Assembly (NCBI GenBank): GCA_020080175.1
Contig: JAGHQL010000005.1
Span: 186,001-250,000 of the forward strand
Direction of reading: 5' to 3'
Origin: Glutinoglossum americanum
Lineage: Eukaryota > Ascomycota > Geoglossomycetes > Geoglossales > Geoglossaceae
DNA length: 64,000 bases
Shown: positions 11,239 to 21,618 of the stretch, one piece after another
How the letters are laid out: the number at the start of each line of letters is the position of its first letter
Position numbering within the stretch: the stretch's first letter is position 1
Translations under genes and position numbers: made by a program
The notes under the pieces: generated by a model
Told to the model about the DNA's origin: nothing
Databases searched by the model: none
Seen by the model: the letters and a program-made list of their open reading frames with translations, nothing else

Positions 11239-13671
11239 ATGGCCAACCGTCCAAGAATTATTGTTGGACTCGACTATGGCACGACCTATACAGGTAAATA
11301 TGAGCCATTGCCATAGACTTAATAGATGGAGTTGGTAGAGTCAAGTAGTGTTAACCTAGAGCCTAGGAGTCGCATATATCGATGTAATTGGTAACAACCA
11401 CGGTCGGAGCCATAACGACATTCAGCTCATCCAAAACTGGGGCGGACACGGCACGGACGAAAAAGTTCCGAGCCAAATCGCATATGGAAAGGATGGGGTA
11501 GTGACATGGGGAAACCTGATCCCACAGCGGGCGACAGGTAGGAAGTTCTGGACAAAGCTGCAGCTAGACGAGAGGAATAAGTCTAGTGAGAGGAGCGAGG
11601 AGTTTAGAAGACTTATCAGTTTCTTGCAAAGGATGGGCATTGCGGACGGGCTGGGCGACGATGACGGTGGTGAGGACGGTCCCCCCGAGTACCCAGGAAA
11701 GGAGCCTGTGGACATCGTTGCCGACTACCTTACATTTATAAGAGAGCGTTTGATGGAGGCCTTGTCATCACGGTTCGGCGTGGCACTGAACACGATCCCA
11801 ATGGAGCTGGTTGTCACAGTTCCGGCAGTGTGGTCAGACAAAGCAAAGGATCTCACCTTCAAGGCTGTGACCAAAGCAGGATTTAAAACCGATCAGATGA
11901 AGATATCCATGGTTGCTGAACCCGAGGCTGCTGCCCTATGGACAATGAGGTCGATGGCAGAAAGTGCCCTTGTCAGTGCAATCAAGGTGAGCCACGACCA
12001 CCGTCGATGCTGAATTTGCCCTGTCCATTGACCAAATCATAGGTGAACGACAACTTCGTAATCTGTGATGCTGGCGGCGGAACAGTGGTCAGTTACCTTC
12101 TCTACAGTACTCAGTAGTTAGACATCGCCACTGAAAGGACAACTCTAGGATTTAATCTCATACCGAATCCGCGCCATCAAGCCGGACCTTGAGGTCGAAG
12201 AGTGTGCCGTCGGTACAGGTAAGTGGCGTTGAATCCCGAACTTCTGAGCAGACATTTTGCTGACCCCATTGAGGTGACAAATGCGGTGCCACGTTCGTCG
12301 ATCAGGAATTTATAAGCTGGCTCAAGGAAAAGCTCGGGGACCAGTACTTCAACAAGATACCGGCGGATCAAAGAGAAATCGGGAGCAAGCTAATGAAGGA
12401 ATTTAATACTGCAAAGATGGCGTTCCGAAACGAGAATGACGATTATTACGTTTCTCTGCCTAGGGCTGTGGGCATCGACGATGATCTTGGACGTGGCATC
12501 CAAGATGGGGAAATCATAATCACCTCGTGGGTGTTCCATCCCCTGTGTAATTTCTATTTTCTTCCCTCTAACTAACTATCCTCTTTCTAGATCGGACATG
12601 CGTGAAATTTTCGACCCCAGTATCAACCGGGCCCTTGAATTGATTGACGGCCAAATTGCTGAAGTGATGAATAGAAATAACGTAGTCAAGGTATGTTTCC
12701 CACTAAGTAGCTGAAGGCGATGATTAACCAGAGCGGAAACAGAATGTGATTCTGGTGGGAGGATTCGGTCGATCCGACTACATGTACCAGCGTGTTCAAG
12801 AGTACTGCCAAGAGCGAGGTCTTGGAGCACTACGACCCATGTTCCCGTGAGTCTACTCCGCTACACAGAATTTTACTCTAGTATAAGCCACCCTAACCAG
12901 TGGATCGTCTCCACATAGATGGTCCGCTGTCGTACGCGGAGCGGTTATCTACGGGATGAACCCCGATAACAAGGGGATGGTCAAGAAACGCATGTGTCGT
13001 ATGCACTACGGCACACCCATTTCGGAGCTCTTTGACCCGACTAAACATGAGCCGGACCAAGGGTTTATCGACGATGACACGGGGTTAAAATTTGCAAGAG
13101 GTAAACAGTAAGCGTTTATTTTTGGATAAGCGATAGTACTAACCCAAGTTTATTTACGTAGGATGCATGACATGGCTTCTCAACAAGGTAGCCAAAGAAC
13201 ACATCCTATTTTCATCACCCTTTGCTAACCGCACACTAATCTAGGGAGACTCAATGCCAATCGAAGCCCCCAAAACCGGCTCCATCAAGTGCTCAGCAAC
13301 CTTCAAGCCTGGCGAACGCCGCATCTTCCCTGCTCGCCTCTTTGGAACTGACGACGACATCCCCTACCGTCGTCTCCGTGAAGGCAAGCCACAGCAAACC
13401 CCAATCCTCCCCCTGCACCCCCAAAAAAGCCTCCCATCAAACCAACTAACCAACCAACCCCAATACAGATGAACAAGCCATCTGCGTCCTCCACGCAGAC
13501 CTAACCGACATTCCCGAATCCAAGTTCACCAAAGCGACCCGCGGCACCGGCGGCGGCGTGTTCTTCGTTGCGAGCTTCAAGATTGAAATCACGATTCGGG
13601 GGAACCTGTTGGATTTCGCGTTGCTGTTTGACGGGGAGAGGAAGGGCAGTGTGGAGGCGAAGTACACGTAG
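11239..13671 (+). CDS. Hsp70-like ATPase (first of two), 11 exons
   Basis: Exons: 11239-11293, 11367-11986, 12043-12087, 12149-12218, 12274-12526, 12591-12690, 12743-12846, 12919-13100, 13162-13187, 13245-13377 (or 13383), 13469-13671; about 596 residues. The actin/Hsp70 ATPase fold is shown by the phosphate-1 loop GLDYGTTYTG, VVTVPAVW, EPEAAAL, phosphate-2 loop ICDAGGGTV and the adenosine loop ILVGGFGRS. The canonical peptide-binding domain is not recognisable; the C-terminal 180 residues diverge and start near MTWLLNKGDS. Such short divergent Hsp70 relatives are common and multi-copy in filamentous ascomycetes. They are thought to be specialised rather than general chaperones, and some sit beside NLR genes. 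The tenth intron could use GT at 13378 or a GC donor at 13384; both keep frame. A second paralogous type lies at 37820-40192. Confidence 0.87.
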
Positions 13672-14401
13672 GGTTCTTTGCTTTTTTTGAGGTATGCGAT
13701 GGGGATGCGGGTGTCGCGAACACCTTCCTCGATCGCCGGATGCGGATCATCGTAGCTTTATTAGACCGCACTAGTCCTGTTCCTTTCTTTTTTCCAGAAT
13801 TCCCTCAGCAAATATTGAATCCTTCCCGGAAGCCTAGCGTTGACCCGATGGCGGCAAGTTAGAAGTTGCCAGCCAGTTATGCAAGAGCGTGGCTTGTTTC
13901 GAATCCTTAGATGGAATATGGTTGGCGGGACCCTGTTTTAAGCCTCGCCCATCTCGGCTTGCGATCTTAGTGGTTTTGCTTTTTGCTTGTGGAAATTTCT
14001 TTGTATGAGGCTGAGCTTATTGATCGCCCGCTTCGGGCGAACTTTCCAGATGTGGCTGGCTGGGCTCTGTTTGCGGCGTCCCGTGTTCGTTCTAGATTAC
14101 CTGATGGCGAGTGTGTGGATTATTTGTTCGAGGCTACACTTCTACTTTTAACGAGCATCCCAGCTAGATCCGGCTGGAGTGTAGATTAATCCTGGACCCT
14201 AAACGCCACCACCTGTACGATGCTGTGCTCCCGCACCATCTAGACCCAACTAACTCGCTAAACATCTGCGTGTTTCGGTTGTTTTGCAGGCTCTTTCTGT
14301 CTGTGGGGTCTTGACGAAAATGCTTTTTCATTTCCAGCGCAAGAGCCTCGATCCTAGGGGAATGGGTGAAGAAATGTGGGCCGGCGGGTCCTCCCTCCCC
14401 A
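13672..14401. other. Intergenic spacer upstream of membrane-protein gene
   Basis: No gene is supported. A 68-codon frame at 13983-14189 has no recognisable features. The 3' part must contain the promoter and 5' UTR of the next gene. Confidence 0.4.
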
Positions 14402-16050
14402 ATGCCGAGCAATCTTTTTCTTCTGTGCTCTACGTTTTACACTCTGTCAACTTGTACATACTATTCGGTTGCCATGATCGTTCCTTCGGCCGCAGCTGCT
14501 GGTTCGATAGCCACACATGGACTTCCCACTCCAAGCAGGTGTCTTGACGATGATGAAGGTCGGTTCTTCAAGCGGGCGGCTCCTACACTAAACGCGGATC
14601 CCAAAGACGGAGAGGATCTCTTCAAGCGGTCAATCATAAAGACGTACACCTCCTATAAAGAGGAGACTCAGAGCGCTGTACCTCTCACGACGGTCTTCAC
14701 GCCTCCGAGCTGGTGCGCTTCACGGTCACTCTCCTCCCTCCTAGGCTTCGACCTCCCCATCTTTCGTGAGCCGGGATTTGAGACGTTGGGCGCATTGTCG
14801 TCGCTCGTCGAAGCCGATGCTGACTGCTGGCCTCCTGGCTTCAAGCGATGGGATGTCTCAGTTCGCAAGCATTACTCCTCTTATTCTTACGACCAGGTCT
14901 GGATACAGACGCCGGCATTTTATTTTTCGCCGGGTATCTGCCCTAGTGGATACTATGAGGCCACTTCGTCGCGCGTGTACGCTACTGGTGTATCTACGTT
15001 GGATTGGGATGCCATGTGTTGTCCGAGGTTAGCCACGTCGCTCTCCCTCATTCGACTCTTTTATCTACTCCTTTTGTAGCCAGCATCGAGACGCTAATAC
15101 GAGGCAACGCAACTAGCTCTTATATTGCCCACACCGACGGGAGTTGTTATAGCAACTTATTAAACACTAAGACGTCAATAGTCGACATTTCGCTGCTCTG
15201 GGGCTCATCGGCCTACGGGACCCTAACCTACGATTATGTCTATTCAGTCTCAACCGTCGGTGTCACATCGCCTGTATCTACACCGCTGACTGAGGGGCCA
15301 TTCTCAACCGGTATCCCAGTCGTGGCGTATCCCATCCACGTCCGCAGGCCAGGCGACCAATCGGCTGGGATCGGCATTTCCTCGCCTACTTCGACTGGAC
15401 AAAATGGGTTTAACCAGATGCATTTGGGGCCGGTCAAACTGGCTTATTTTGTTTATACCATAGCCGCCCTGGTGGGTGTCATAGCGCTCTGTTGTGCTCT
15501 TGGTTGCTATATCAGGAGGCGCAGACGGCGCGGTTTCATACCATCTGCTCGCCCTCGGCCCGTCAGCCGGTATCCGCCCGCAAACCCCTATGTCCCGCCT
15601 ATCGCCGCACCGCCACCACCGCAATACAGTCCTCCCCCGCAGCCCACCTATACTAGCAAACCAAATGAGATCCCTGCTGTCGTGACACCCCCTCCACAAG
15701 TCATGGATTCCCACGTCCCGGTGACCACCCAGTATGGCCTAAGGCCCCCCGTGCCAAGACCTAACCCTTCAGGGGTTACCACACCACCGCCGCCCCCCGC
15801 CATCCCAGATGCCATCGAGCTAGGGACCGTTACGGCCCCCCCGCTACCAGAGCCGAACCAGCAAATACCACGTGAGCTGAGCAGGTCAAATACGGTTCAG
15901 GTTTCCGAGTCTCCAGTCTCACGCGTTAATCCGGTCGCCAGAGCCTATCAAAAGAAAGGGATAGTCAAGGGAAGAGCGCCTTCATTTCAAGTGAAACCAG
16001 GAACGCCTAAACCGGCAACGCCTGAGCCAAGCGCAGGTCCTGGGCTATAA
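14402..16050 (+). CDS. Single-pass membrane protein, Pro-rich cytosolic tail
   Basis: Two exons, 14402-15027 and 15084-16050 (intron donor AG|GTTAGC, acceptor GTAGCCAG), give about 530 residues. I prefer the Met at 14402 because it starts a plausible signal peptide (PSNLFLLCSTFYTLSTC); an in-frame Met 12 codons earlier is possible. The ectodomain is Tyr/Ser/Thr-rich with several Cys and dibasic FFKR and LFKR sites that a Kex2-like protease could cut. One transmembrane helix, LAYFVYTIAALVGVIALCCA, is followed by a strongly basic RRRRRRG stop-transfer, fixing the tail as cytosolic. The tail of about 180 residues is rich in Pro with PPPPQ and PPPPP runs, as found in SH3/WW ligands. This is the general plan of fungal wall-sensing or mucin-like membrane proteins, but I do not recognise a named family. 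Confidence 0.72.
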
Positions 16051-17351
16051 ATACTTCTACTTTCGCTCTTTTTTATCAATTCCTATAATTATTTAGCCTA
16101 TGTTATAGATTTTTAATATCCCGCCTATTTGACTTTCACTCAACATTATTCTCAGTATCTATCTAACAGCTTTTAAAGGTAGCACTTACAGGGCCTTTGC
16201 CATCCTGCCTACCCCCATACCATATTCTCCTTTGTAAGATATCTCATGGAGTTCTGTTCTCGCATGTTTTCGGCGCAGGGGTGAAGACGAATTGTAGCTT
16301 ATATCGTTATTTAAAGCGAAGGGCGGGGCTCGTAGATCATTTTCCTCCAGTAAGGAAAACGATTGGTGACTGATCATCGGCGCAGGATATGCTGGGGGGG
16401 TTTAGCAACTTAAGTCCACCAACTGGCGGCGGGTCATAGGGTGTGGCGGGACGTCCTCGATGTCGAGCAGGGTGGACGAATAAGCGGTCAGGAAGCAACA
16501 AAGCAGTTAGAACCAAGAATTAATCGTTAGTTACATGGGCAATCGTAACAAGAGGCGTGTGCGCGTGTGAGCGGGCCAACGCCATGCAATGCGGGTCGTC
16601 GTGTGACAGGGAAAGGGGTTAGCCCCCTCAACTACACCATTGCTCGCGACACCCAAACTTACCTATAACTTATTGAGGTTCCCGGTACCGGCACCCCATT
16701 TCGGTTCTGATGTACCCCCTCTAATTAAGAGCGGATTCGCGCGACCTGCCGCCATAAATCTAAATCTAATAGTATGACCAACTCTAGTTAAGTGGGTGCC
16801 TGTGCCTAAACGTAGAGGGTCCACCGACACAGCCTAGGGTGTGCTAAATTCTCAACTGCAGCTGCATATGCCGTTGACCAAGATGTTATGCTGTTCCCGC
16901 CCAATCTTGCAACGGCTTTTACCACAAACTCGCCTTTTCAGGCTAGTGCTGGCATGGCTGCTCGTGCTGCCACAACCATGCCTAATAGTCAGTCTTTCAA
17001 CCGGATCTTAGATCTCTCAACTGAATCTTAGGCACTTCCTTAACTAGTTCCACCTACTACATCGCTTATTGAAGGTGGCTGCTTTACAGTTTAGGTGGTG
17101 CATGACCCAAGCTTATCTAATTCTGGTTAAGGTGTGTCCGAACCAAAATGGGGTGTGCCGGTGCTGGTAGCCCTAATATTATCTCATCTCGGCCCTTTCG
17201 CACTAGCAGCCGCCGGGATACTCGAAGAGGGAAGCTTTAGCAGTTCCTCGAACCCTCTGGCTGACTAGAATAGCCATTCCGGCAGGCGACTTAGGGGATT
17301 TTATCTTGCAACCCCTGCAGGGTGTTATAGTTTAGTATCAGCCATCACGTA
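16051..17351. other. Gene-poor spacer at left edge of relic zone
   Basis: No coding frame is supported in 1.3 kb. Base composition is mixed, and no terminal repeats or transposase remnants were seen. Confidence 0.4.
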
Positions 17352-17651
17352 ATGGACGGTCTCAGAGCGGCCGCTAGGGTTATTACCGTGGCCCAGGTCT
17401 CGGACAAAATATTCGACCTCCGCCGCACCTATTACCTAGGAGTCAGGGACACCAGAGAAGACATTCGGCGGCTCCGTGACGAAATAACATCTCTCCGGGA
17501 TATTTCAGCCAACGTCTTGGACCTAGCTGTCATCCCTGGCTCAGCAAAACTGTCGATCATAGATCGCTTCGTTCGGTACGGTGGACCTGTGCGCCAGTGC
17601 CAGGTAGAGCTGAAGGAGCTAGTCGCGAAGTTGGAACTAGAAAAAGGGTAG
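17352..17651 (+). pseudogene. Lone N-terminal domain of a fungal NLR
   Basis: The 99-residue frame starts MDGLRAAARVITVAQVSDKI and continues with REDIRRLRDEITSLRDI and CQVELKELVAKLELEKG. It matches the helical N-terminal domain that opens many fungal NACHT/ankyrin STAND proteins (start MDGLSxAASVIAV, then a REDI-RLRxE helix). It stops at GGGTAGGATAG, just where relatives continue with a basic stretch before the NACHT domain. No NACHT or repeats follow in the next kilobase. It is either the decayed stump of an NLR or a stand-alone domain; the sudden loss of similarity favours a stump. In full-length relatives the domain is thought to act as a cell-death or adaptor module. Confidence 0.6.
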
Positions 17652-18855
17652 GATAGTGAGAACAACCACCGTGAGACGGCACTGCATCCAGTATATTTGG
17701 GGGGGAACAAAGTAGGAGCCAGGTTGCTACTAGTTACTAGGGCCAGCCTTGATATGTGAGGTACCCGGAAGCTGTGGCTATCTCGTAGGATCGAGACAGC
17801 AGTGAGACTATCACAAGAGCCAGGGACTGGCGACGACGCGAGGGGCAATCACCGGGCGGCGACGCTGGATCGGGTATGTTGGGTGGGGCACGAGGAGGTA
17901 GGATAGTGGGTTGCCGTGTGAGAAAGGGGCTGACAACATCTCGGAAACTAGCCTCGAGCGGACGGTAACTGAAACGCAATACCATGGTGAGACCGCTAGA
18001 ATCGGTCACCGTATGCTCTACTGCGGCCTGGCAATTTTCGCGGCGGCCATGGCTTCTTATATCACTTCCGACTCTCCCTCCAGTTTGGCTGGACAGCGGA
18101 ATTCCTCTATTAAGAGAAGTGATATATTCTCGTTACCATAGCTGCGTTACCCCTATCCACGATAGGAAAGGCATCGGAGGGCAGCTAGGTGCTCTAGGCG
18201 TTTTAGGCAGCGCGTTCTGTTTGCGCCGTAGATTTGGAGAAAGGAATGACTGGCTTGTTGCTCATGGTTTGGGTTGCGGTGGCTTCAGGTAAGCTAGATC
18301 CGCCCTCGGGGTCGACTGTAGCTATCCCATCAAGTGCTAACTCTTGAACGGGGGTACGTGAATGTGAGTTTATTGGGTGTGATGTAGATTGAAAGCGACA
18401 GTTGATAGTTATGCATGGGGCAATAAAGAAAGATGGATATGGGTGTTGACATGCTGGAGGGCTATGCTGAGGGTTTAGTATCATCACCGGGCGCATCCTG
18501 GACAGATAAAACCACGCTCTTATATGGCTGTCGTAGATTATACCTCGAAGTAGAAAGTGATAGTAGACATGTAGGAATAATATAAAGCGTGTGTAGGCGC
18601 CATTGATAGAACGAATCAATTGCTATCGAAAAGACTATGTAAAGGAGCGGGAGCATTCTGCTAGTTTTCTAGCACATGCTAGCATACGCAATTGTAAACA
18701 CGCAATCATCACCATCATGGTTGACGTCATGATGTCATTACCCCTTTTCCACATGTTGTCATGACGCTACCATGGCCGCTATGGTCGCCTTGGCTGGCAC
18801 GACTCCATTCACATATTGAATGTGAAAGAGGCGGTTTAGCATGTGACAACATTGG
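17652..18855. other. Non-coding stretch after NLR stump
   Basis: No supported gene. Frames of 70-140 codons exist on both strands but show no domain, codon regularity or splice partner. Toward 18700-18860 there are several short TGACGTCA-like and CATGxCATG palindromic motifs, probably chance. Confidence 0.35.
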
Positions 18856-20148
18856 CTACCATGGGTAATGAGTACTGACCAGGGGCAAAAAGAGAGAGGC
18901 TACCGCCAGGCAGAAGAACAGAACGATTACGGCTAGCCAACTGGGGCGCGCCAACAACCCGCCGCCGCGATTTTGCTGGTGCGGTTCCCCAGTCAATCCC
19001 TCGCACCCTAAACCCCCTTTAATTGCCGCCCATTTCTCCTCCATTCCAGCTTCGGTCAAGATTTTGCCGACATGACCTATACCAAATTTGGCCTCTGCTA
19101 GTATAATACCAAGGTCCTCGGGTGGAGTCCGGGCCTCCAAAGCAACCGCTGCCTTGGCCAGCCGCCAGCAGGCTGCTCCGGTGGCTTCGGCAGATTTGTC
19201 GAGTCGTTTCTGCAGATTCGCAATCTCCTTCTTCAACTCCATGTTCTCGTCCTTTACGCAGGCCGCCCCAGTAGCTTTGGCGGATGTACTGAGTTGCTTT
19301 TGTAGACCCTCGATCTCCTTCTTCATCTCGGCGTTCTTGCTCTTTATGTCCGTGATGGAGGCTAATGTGGTCATCGATGTTTGGAAGGTCGATATCAATT
19401 CTCGGAGGGTTGCCACTGACGGCTGAAGAATTGCTGCCGATTCACTAAGACTATTAACACTCTTTGCAAATGTTTGGAGGGTCGTTGACGATTCTTTGAT
19501 ACTCCTTGCTGAAGGTTGGAGATCCTCCACAGGTGTTTGGAGGGCCGTTACCGATACTTCGAGGGTCCTTACTGACCGTTGGAGGCTCGTTGCTAATGAT
19601 TGGAGCGAACGGTCGTCCATAGTCAAGGGGTGGCCATTGCCAGGGCCCCCGGAGGGGTGGCTATTACCAGGATCTTCGGAGAGGTGGCTATTACCAGGGC
19701 CCTCAGAGCTGTGGTTATTACCAGGCCCTTCAGGGGGGTGGTTATTACCGGGGTCCTCGGAGGCGTGAGAGGTAGGGCGTGGGGCACCGGGTTCTTCAGA
19801 CTCGCCATGTGGCATATCGCTATTCCCGGGCCAGATTGGGAATGGTTCGGGGCCTGGCCGCAGTTCGGGGTTAAACGCGCAATTAATCCCCTTTCCAGCA
19901 CCGCTTGTCTGGCTTCCAGTAGGCAGATCATCATTTTCACCCGGAACCGAGGATCTCTGGACTGAGTCCAGGGGAATCTTTCGATGGATAGGGCATCCCA
20001 TTCCCATTTGGCAGGTGCGATGTATAGTATCGGTGGGGCGAGAGGGCATTGGAGATAGTTGGAAAGTATGTATGCTGACAGATTGATAGCCGATGTCAGC
20101 CAAACAGACTGAGGGGAGACTGATCTCTAATGAGGCGATCGGTGACAA
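18856..20148 (-). CDS. Tail-anchored coiled-coil protein with 9-residue repeats
   Basis: A single 430-codon frame has strongly periodic protein features, which argues that it is truly expressed. Residues about 128-172 are five tandem 9-residue units of the form SE(D/G)PGN(N/S)H(P/S). Next come about ten heptads with Leu/Val spacing (SVRTLEV, SVTALQT, PVEDLQP and so on), then two near-identical 30-residue coiled-coil units with the core MKKEIEGLQKQL / LKKEIANLQKRL, each ending TGAAC. The C-terminus holds one hydrophobic helix (WLAVIVLFFCLAVASLFLPL) with only seven residues beyond it, so it should be inserted as a tail anchor with the coiled coil in the cytosol. I do not recognise a family; it may be a lineage-specific orphan. 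The start codon could lie at a later Met. It sits between two NLR relics. Confidence 0.6.
   Translation of the reverse strand: MSPIASLEISLPSVCLADIGYQSVSIHTFQLSPMPSRPTDTIHRTCQMGMGCPIHRKIPLDSVQRSSVPGENDDLPTGSQTSGAGKGINCAFNPELRPGPEPFPIWPGNSDMPHGESEEPGAPRPTSHASEDPGNNHPPEGPGNNHSSEGPGNSHLSEDPGNSHPSGGPGNGHPLTMDDRSLQSLATSLQRSVRTLEVSVTALQTPVEDLQPSARSIKESSTTLQTFAKSVNSLSESAAILQPSVATLRELISTFQTSMTTLASITDIKSKNAEMKKEIEGLQKQLSTSAKATGAACVKDENMELKKEIANLQKRLDKSAEATGAACWRLAKAAVALEARTPPEDLGIILAEAKFGIGHVGKILTEAGMEEKWAAIKGGLGCEGLTGEPHQQNRGGGLLARPSWLAVIVLFFCLAVASLFLPLVSTHYPW
19630..19764 (+). repeat. 27-bp minisatellite, 5 units, inside coiled-coil gene
   Basis: Units begin GTGG(C/T)(C/T)ATT at 19630, 19657, 19684, 19711 and 19738, exactly 27 bp apart, so copy-number change keeps the reading frame of the minus-strand gene. 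Each encodes nine residues containing PGN and His. Confidence 0.75.
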
Positions 20149-21618
20149 CGCTGCCCCAGACAGAGTACTCTCACGCAGGAGAAGTCGTGTCTTCTTATAG
20201 AGAGCTACCTGGATAACATTGAAGGCACACGTGGCACAAAAGACTCGATACCAGGCAGGTACCGCGGATAGCCAGAGCTGAAACTAGGCTAAATATATAG
20301 TGTTTCAGCAGAATGATAGTATGCGTGTCGAGCGGTTTACATATAGCTAATAGCAATAAGCACCTGTAACCCCTTTTGAAAATCGAACCAGAGAGGGTTA
20401 TATTAAGCGATTGGACACAATATCACAGCGGGTACTGGTTTAGGAGCTGCGCCGGACAATTCGTTTTTACTAGTGTTTCGGTACGCAACCACCATGTAGT
20501 AAAGCAAATAGGGTCCAATTGCGATTTTCAAACGTCTCGCCTTTGTCCCGTGGCTTTGGCGTGGCACCGGCGTGGCGTTGAATGAGGAAAAGAACGTGCC
20601 GACATGGCGCTTATTTAGGGCGTGGGCTATTCTAACTTACCCAGCACCCTCATTAGTTTTCAGCCACCACCGATTTTGGAAACGAAGGCGACTATCAGCT
20701 AGCTGAGCCCTGTTAGGGCGTGCCAGCCCAGTATCCGTTAAGGTTAGTGTAGGAATGGGCGTTTTGGCCCGGTGTTAACTTGCGTGGCGTAGCACACCAG
20801 CATTATCTATACCTTCATGCTACTAACTTGCTAGTTCTCGTAAAATATAAGCAGGGTTCGCAAGTTTCGGCTATATATGCTCCACAGTTACGGGCATTCT
20901 TTGTCCGCAGTCAAATACTAGGCCCTTTTATTTACACGGTCGGGGTGATGTCTAATGTTGAACGGGGGCTGTGGCACGAATATAGAGTGAGTACGCGACG
21001 AAGGTTCGATGTATCCCCTGCTTTGATCGTCGAAGTTATTTGCGGGACGAGAAGTGGAGAGACGTTTGTGGGCACTATCATGAAATTTAACAACATAAAC
21101 TCACACGCAACATGCGCTATTTCCTGACGGTGGTGGCAGCAGGCGAATCTTGACACTACCTGGTACAGACAGCTGTTGTCTTCAGTGCCCTTTCCGCCGA
21201 AGGCGTTCTTAGCCTTGCAGATATGATATATAGCATGGAAAGATTTTTAGCTGTGCCGGGTGTGATTTCCTAACGAGAAGGTGGGGATCGCATCCTCAAT
21301 CTTGGCAGCGACCAAACTCTCGTTCTATATAAGAGTTGCCTTACTCTTGCTTCCTGCTTGATCTAACATGTATGAACGTTGCCATACTTCGCTGTTCTAC
21401 AGCAAGATGGCCGAGGAGTCCCTCATGGCCTTTGTGAATTACCACACTACCAAGCATATCAAGACTCTAACGGTCTGAGTGTTATATAGCAATCCATCCG
21501 ATTCAATCCTTCTGAGTTAGTTACGTGCCTTCATATTTTGTGCAATTGTTGACCTCCGCAACCACTCCGCCAACCTGAGCACGAACAACAACAACAGCGG
21601 CACACAATCCCCAGCTCT
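20149..21618. other. Gene-poor spacer, no feature seen
   Basis: 1.5 kb without a supportable coding frame, tRNA or repeat. It would contain the promoter of the minus-strand coiled-coil gene. Confidence 0.4.

Noticed and set aside
13983-14189. 68-codon frame upstream of the membrane-protein gene
   Set aside because: No domain, signal or splice signals supporting it as an exon of the next gene.
19600-19965. 121-codon plus-strand frame with GVAITR-like repeats
   Set aside because: It is the antisense of the 27-bp minisatellite in the coiled-coil gene.
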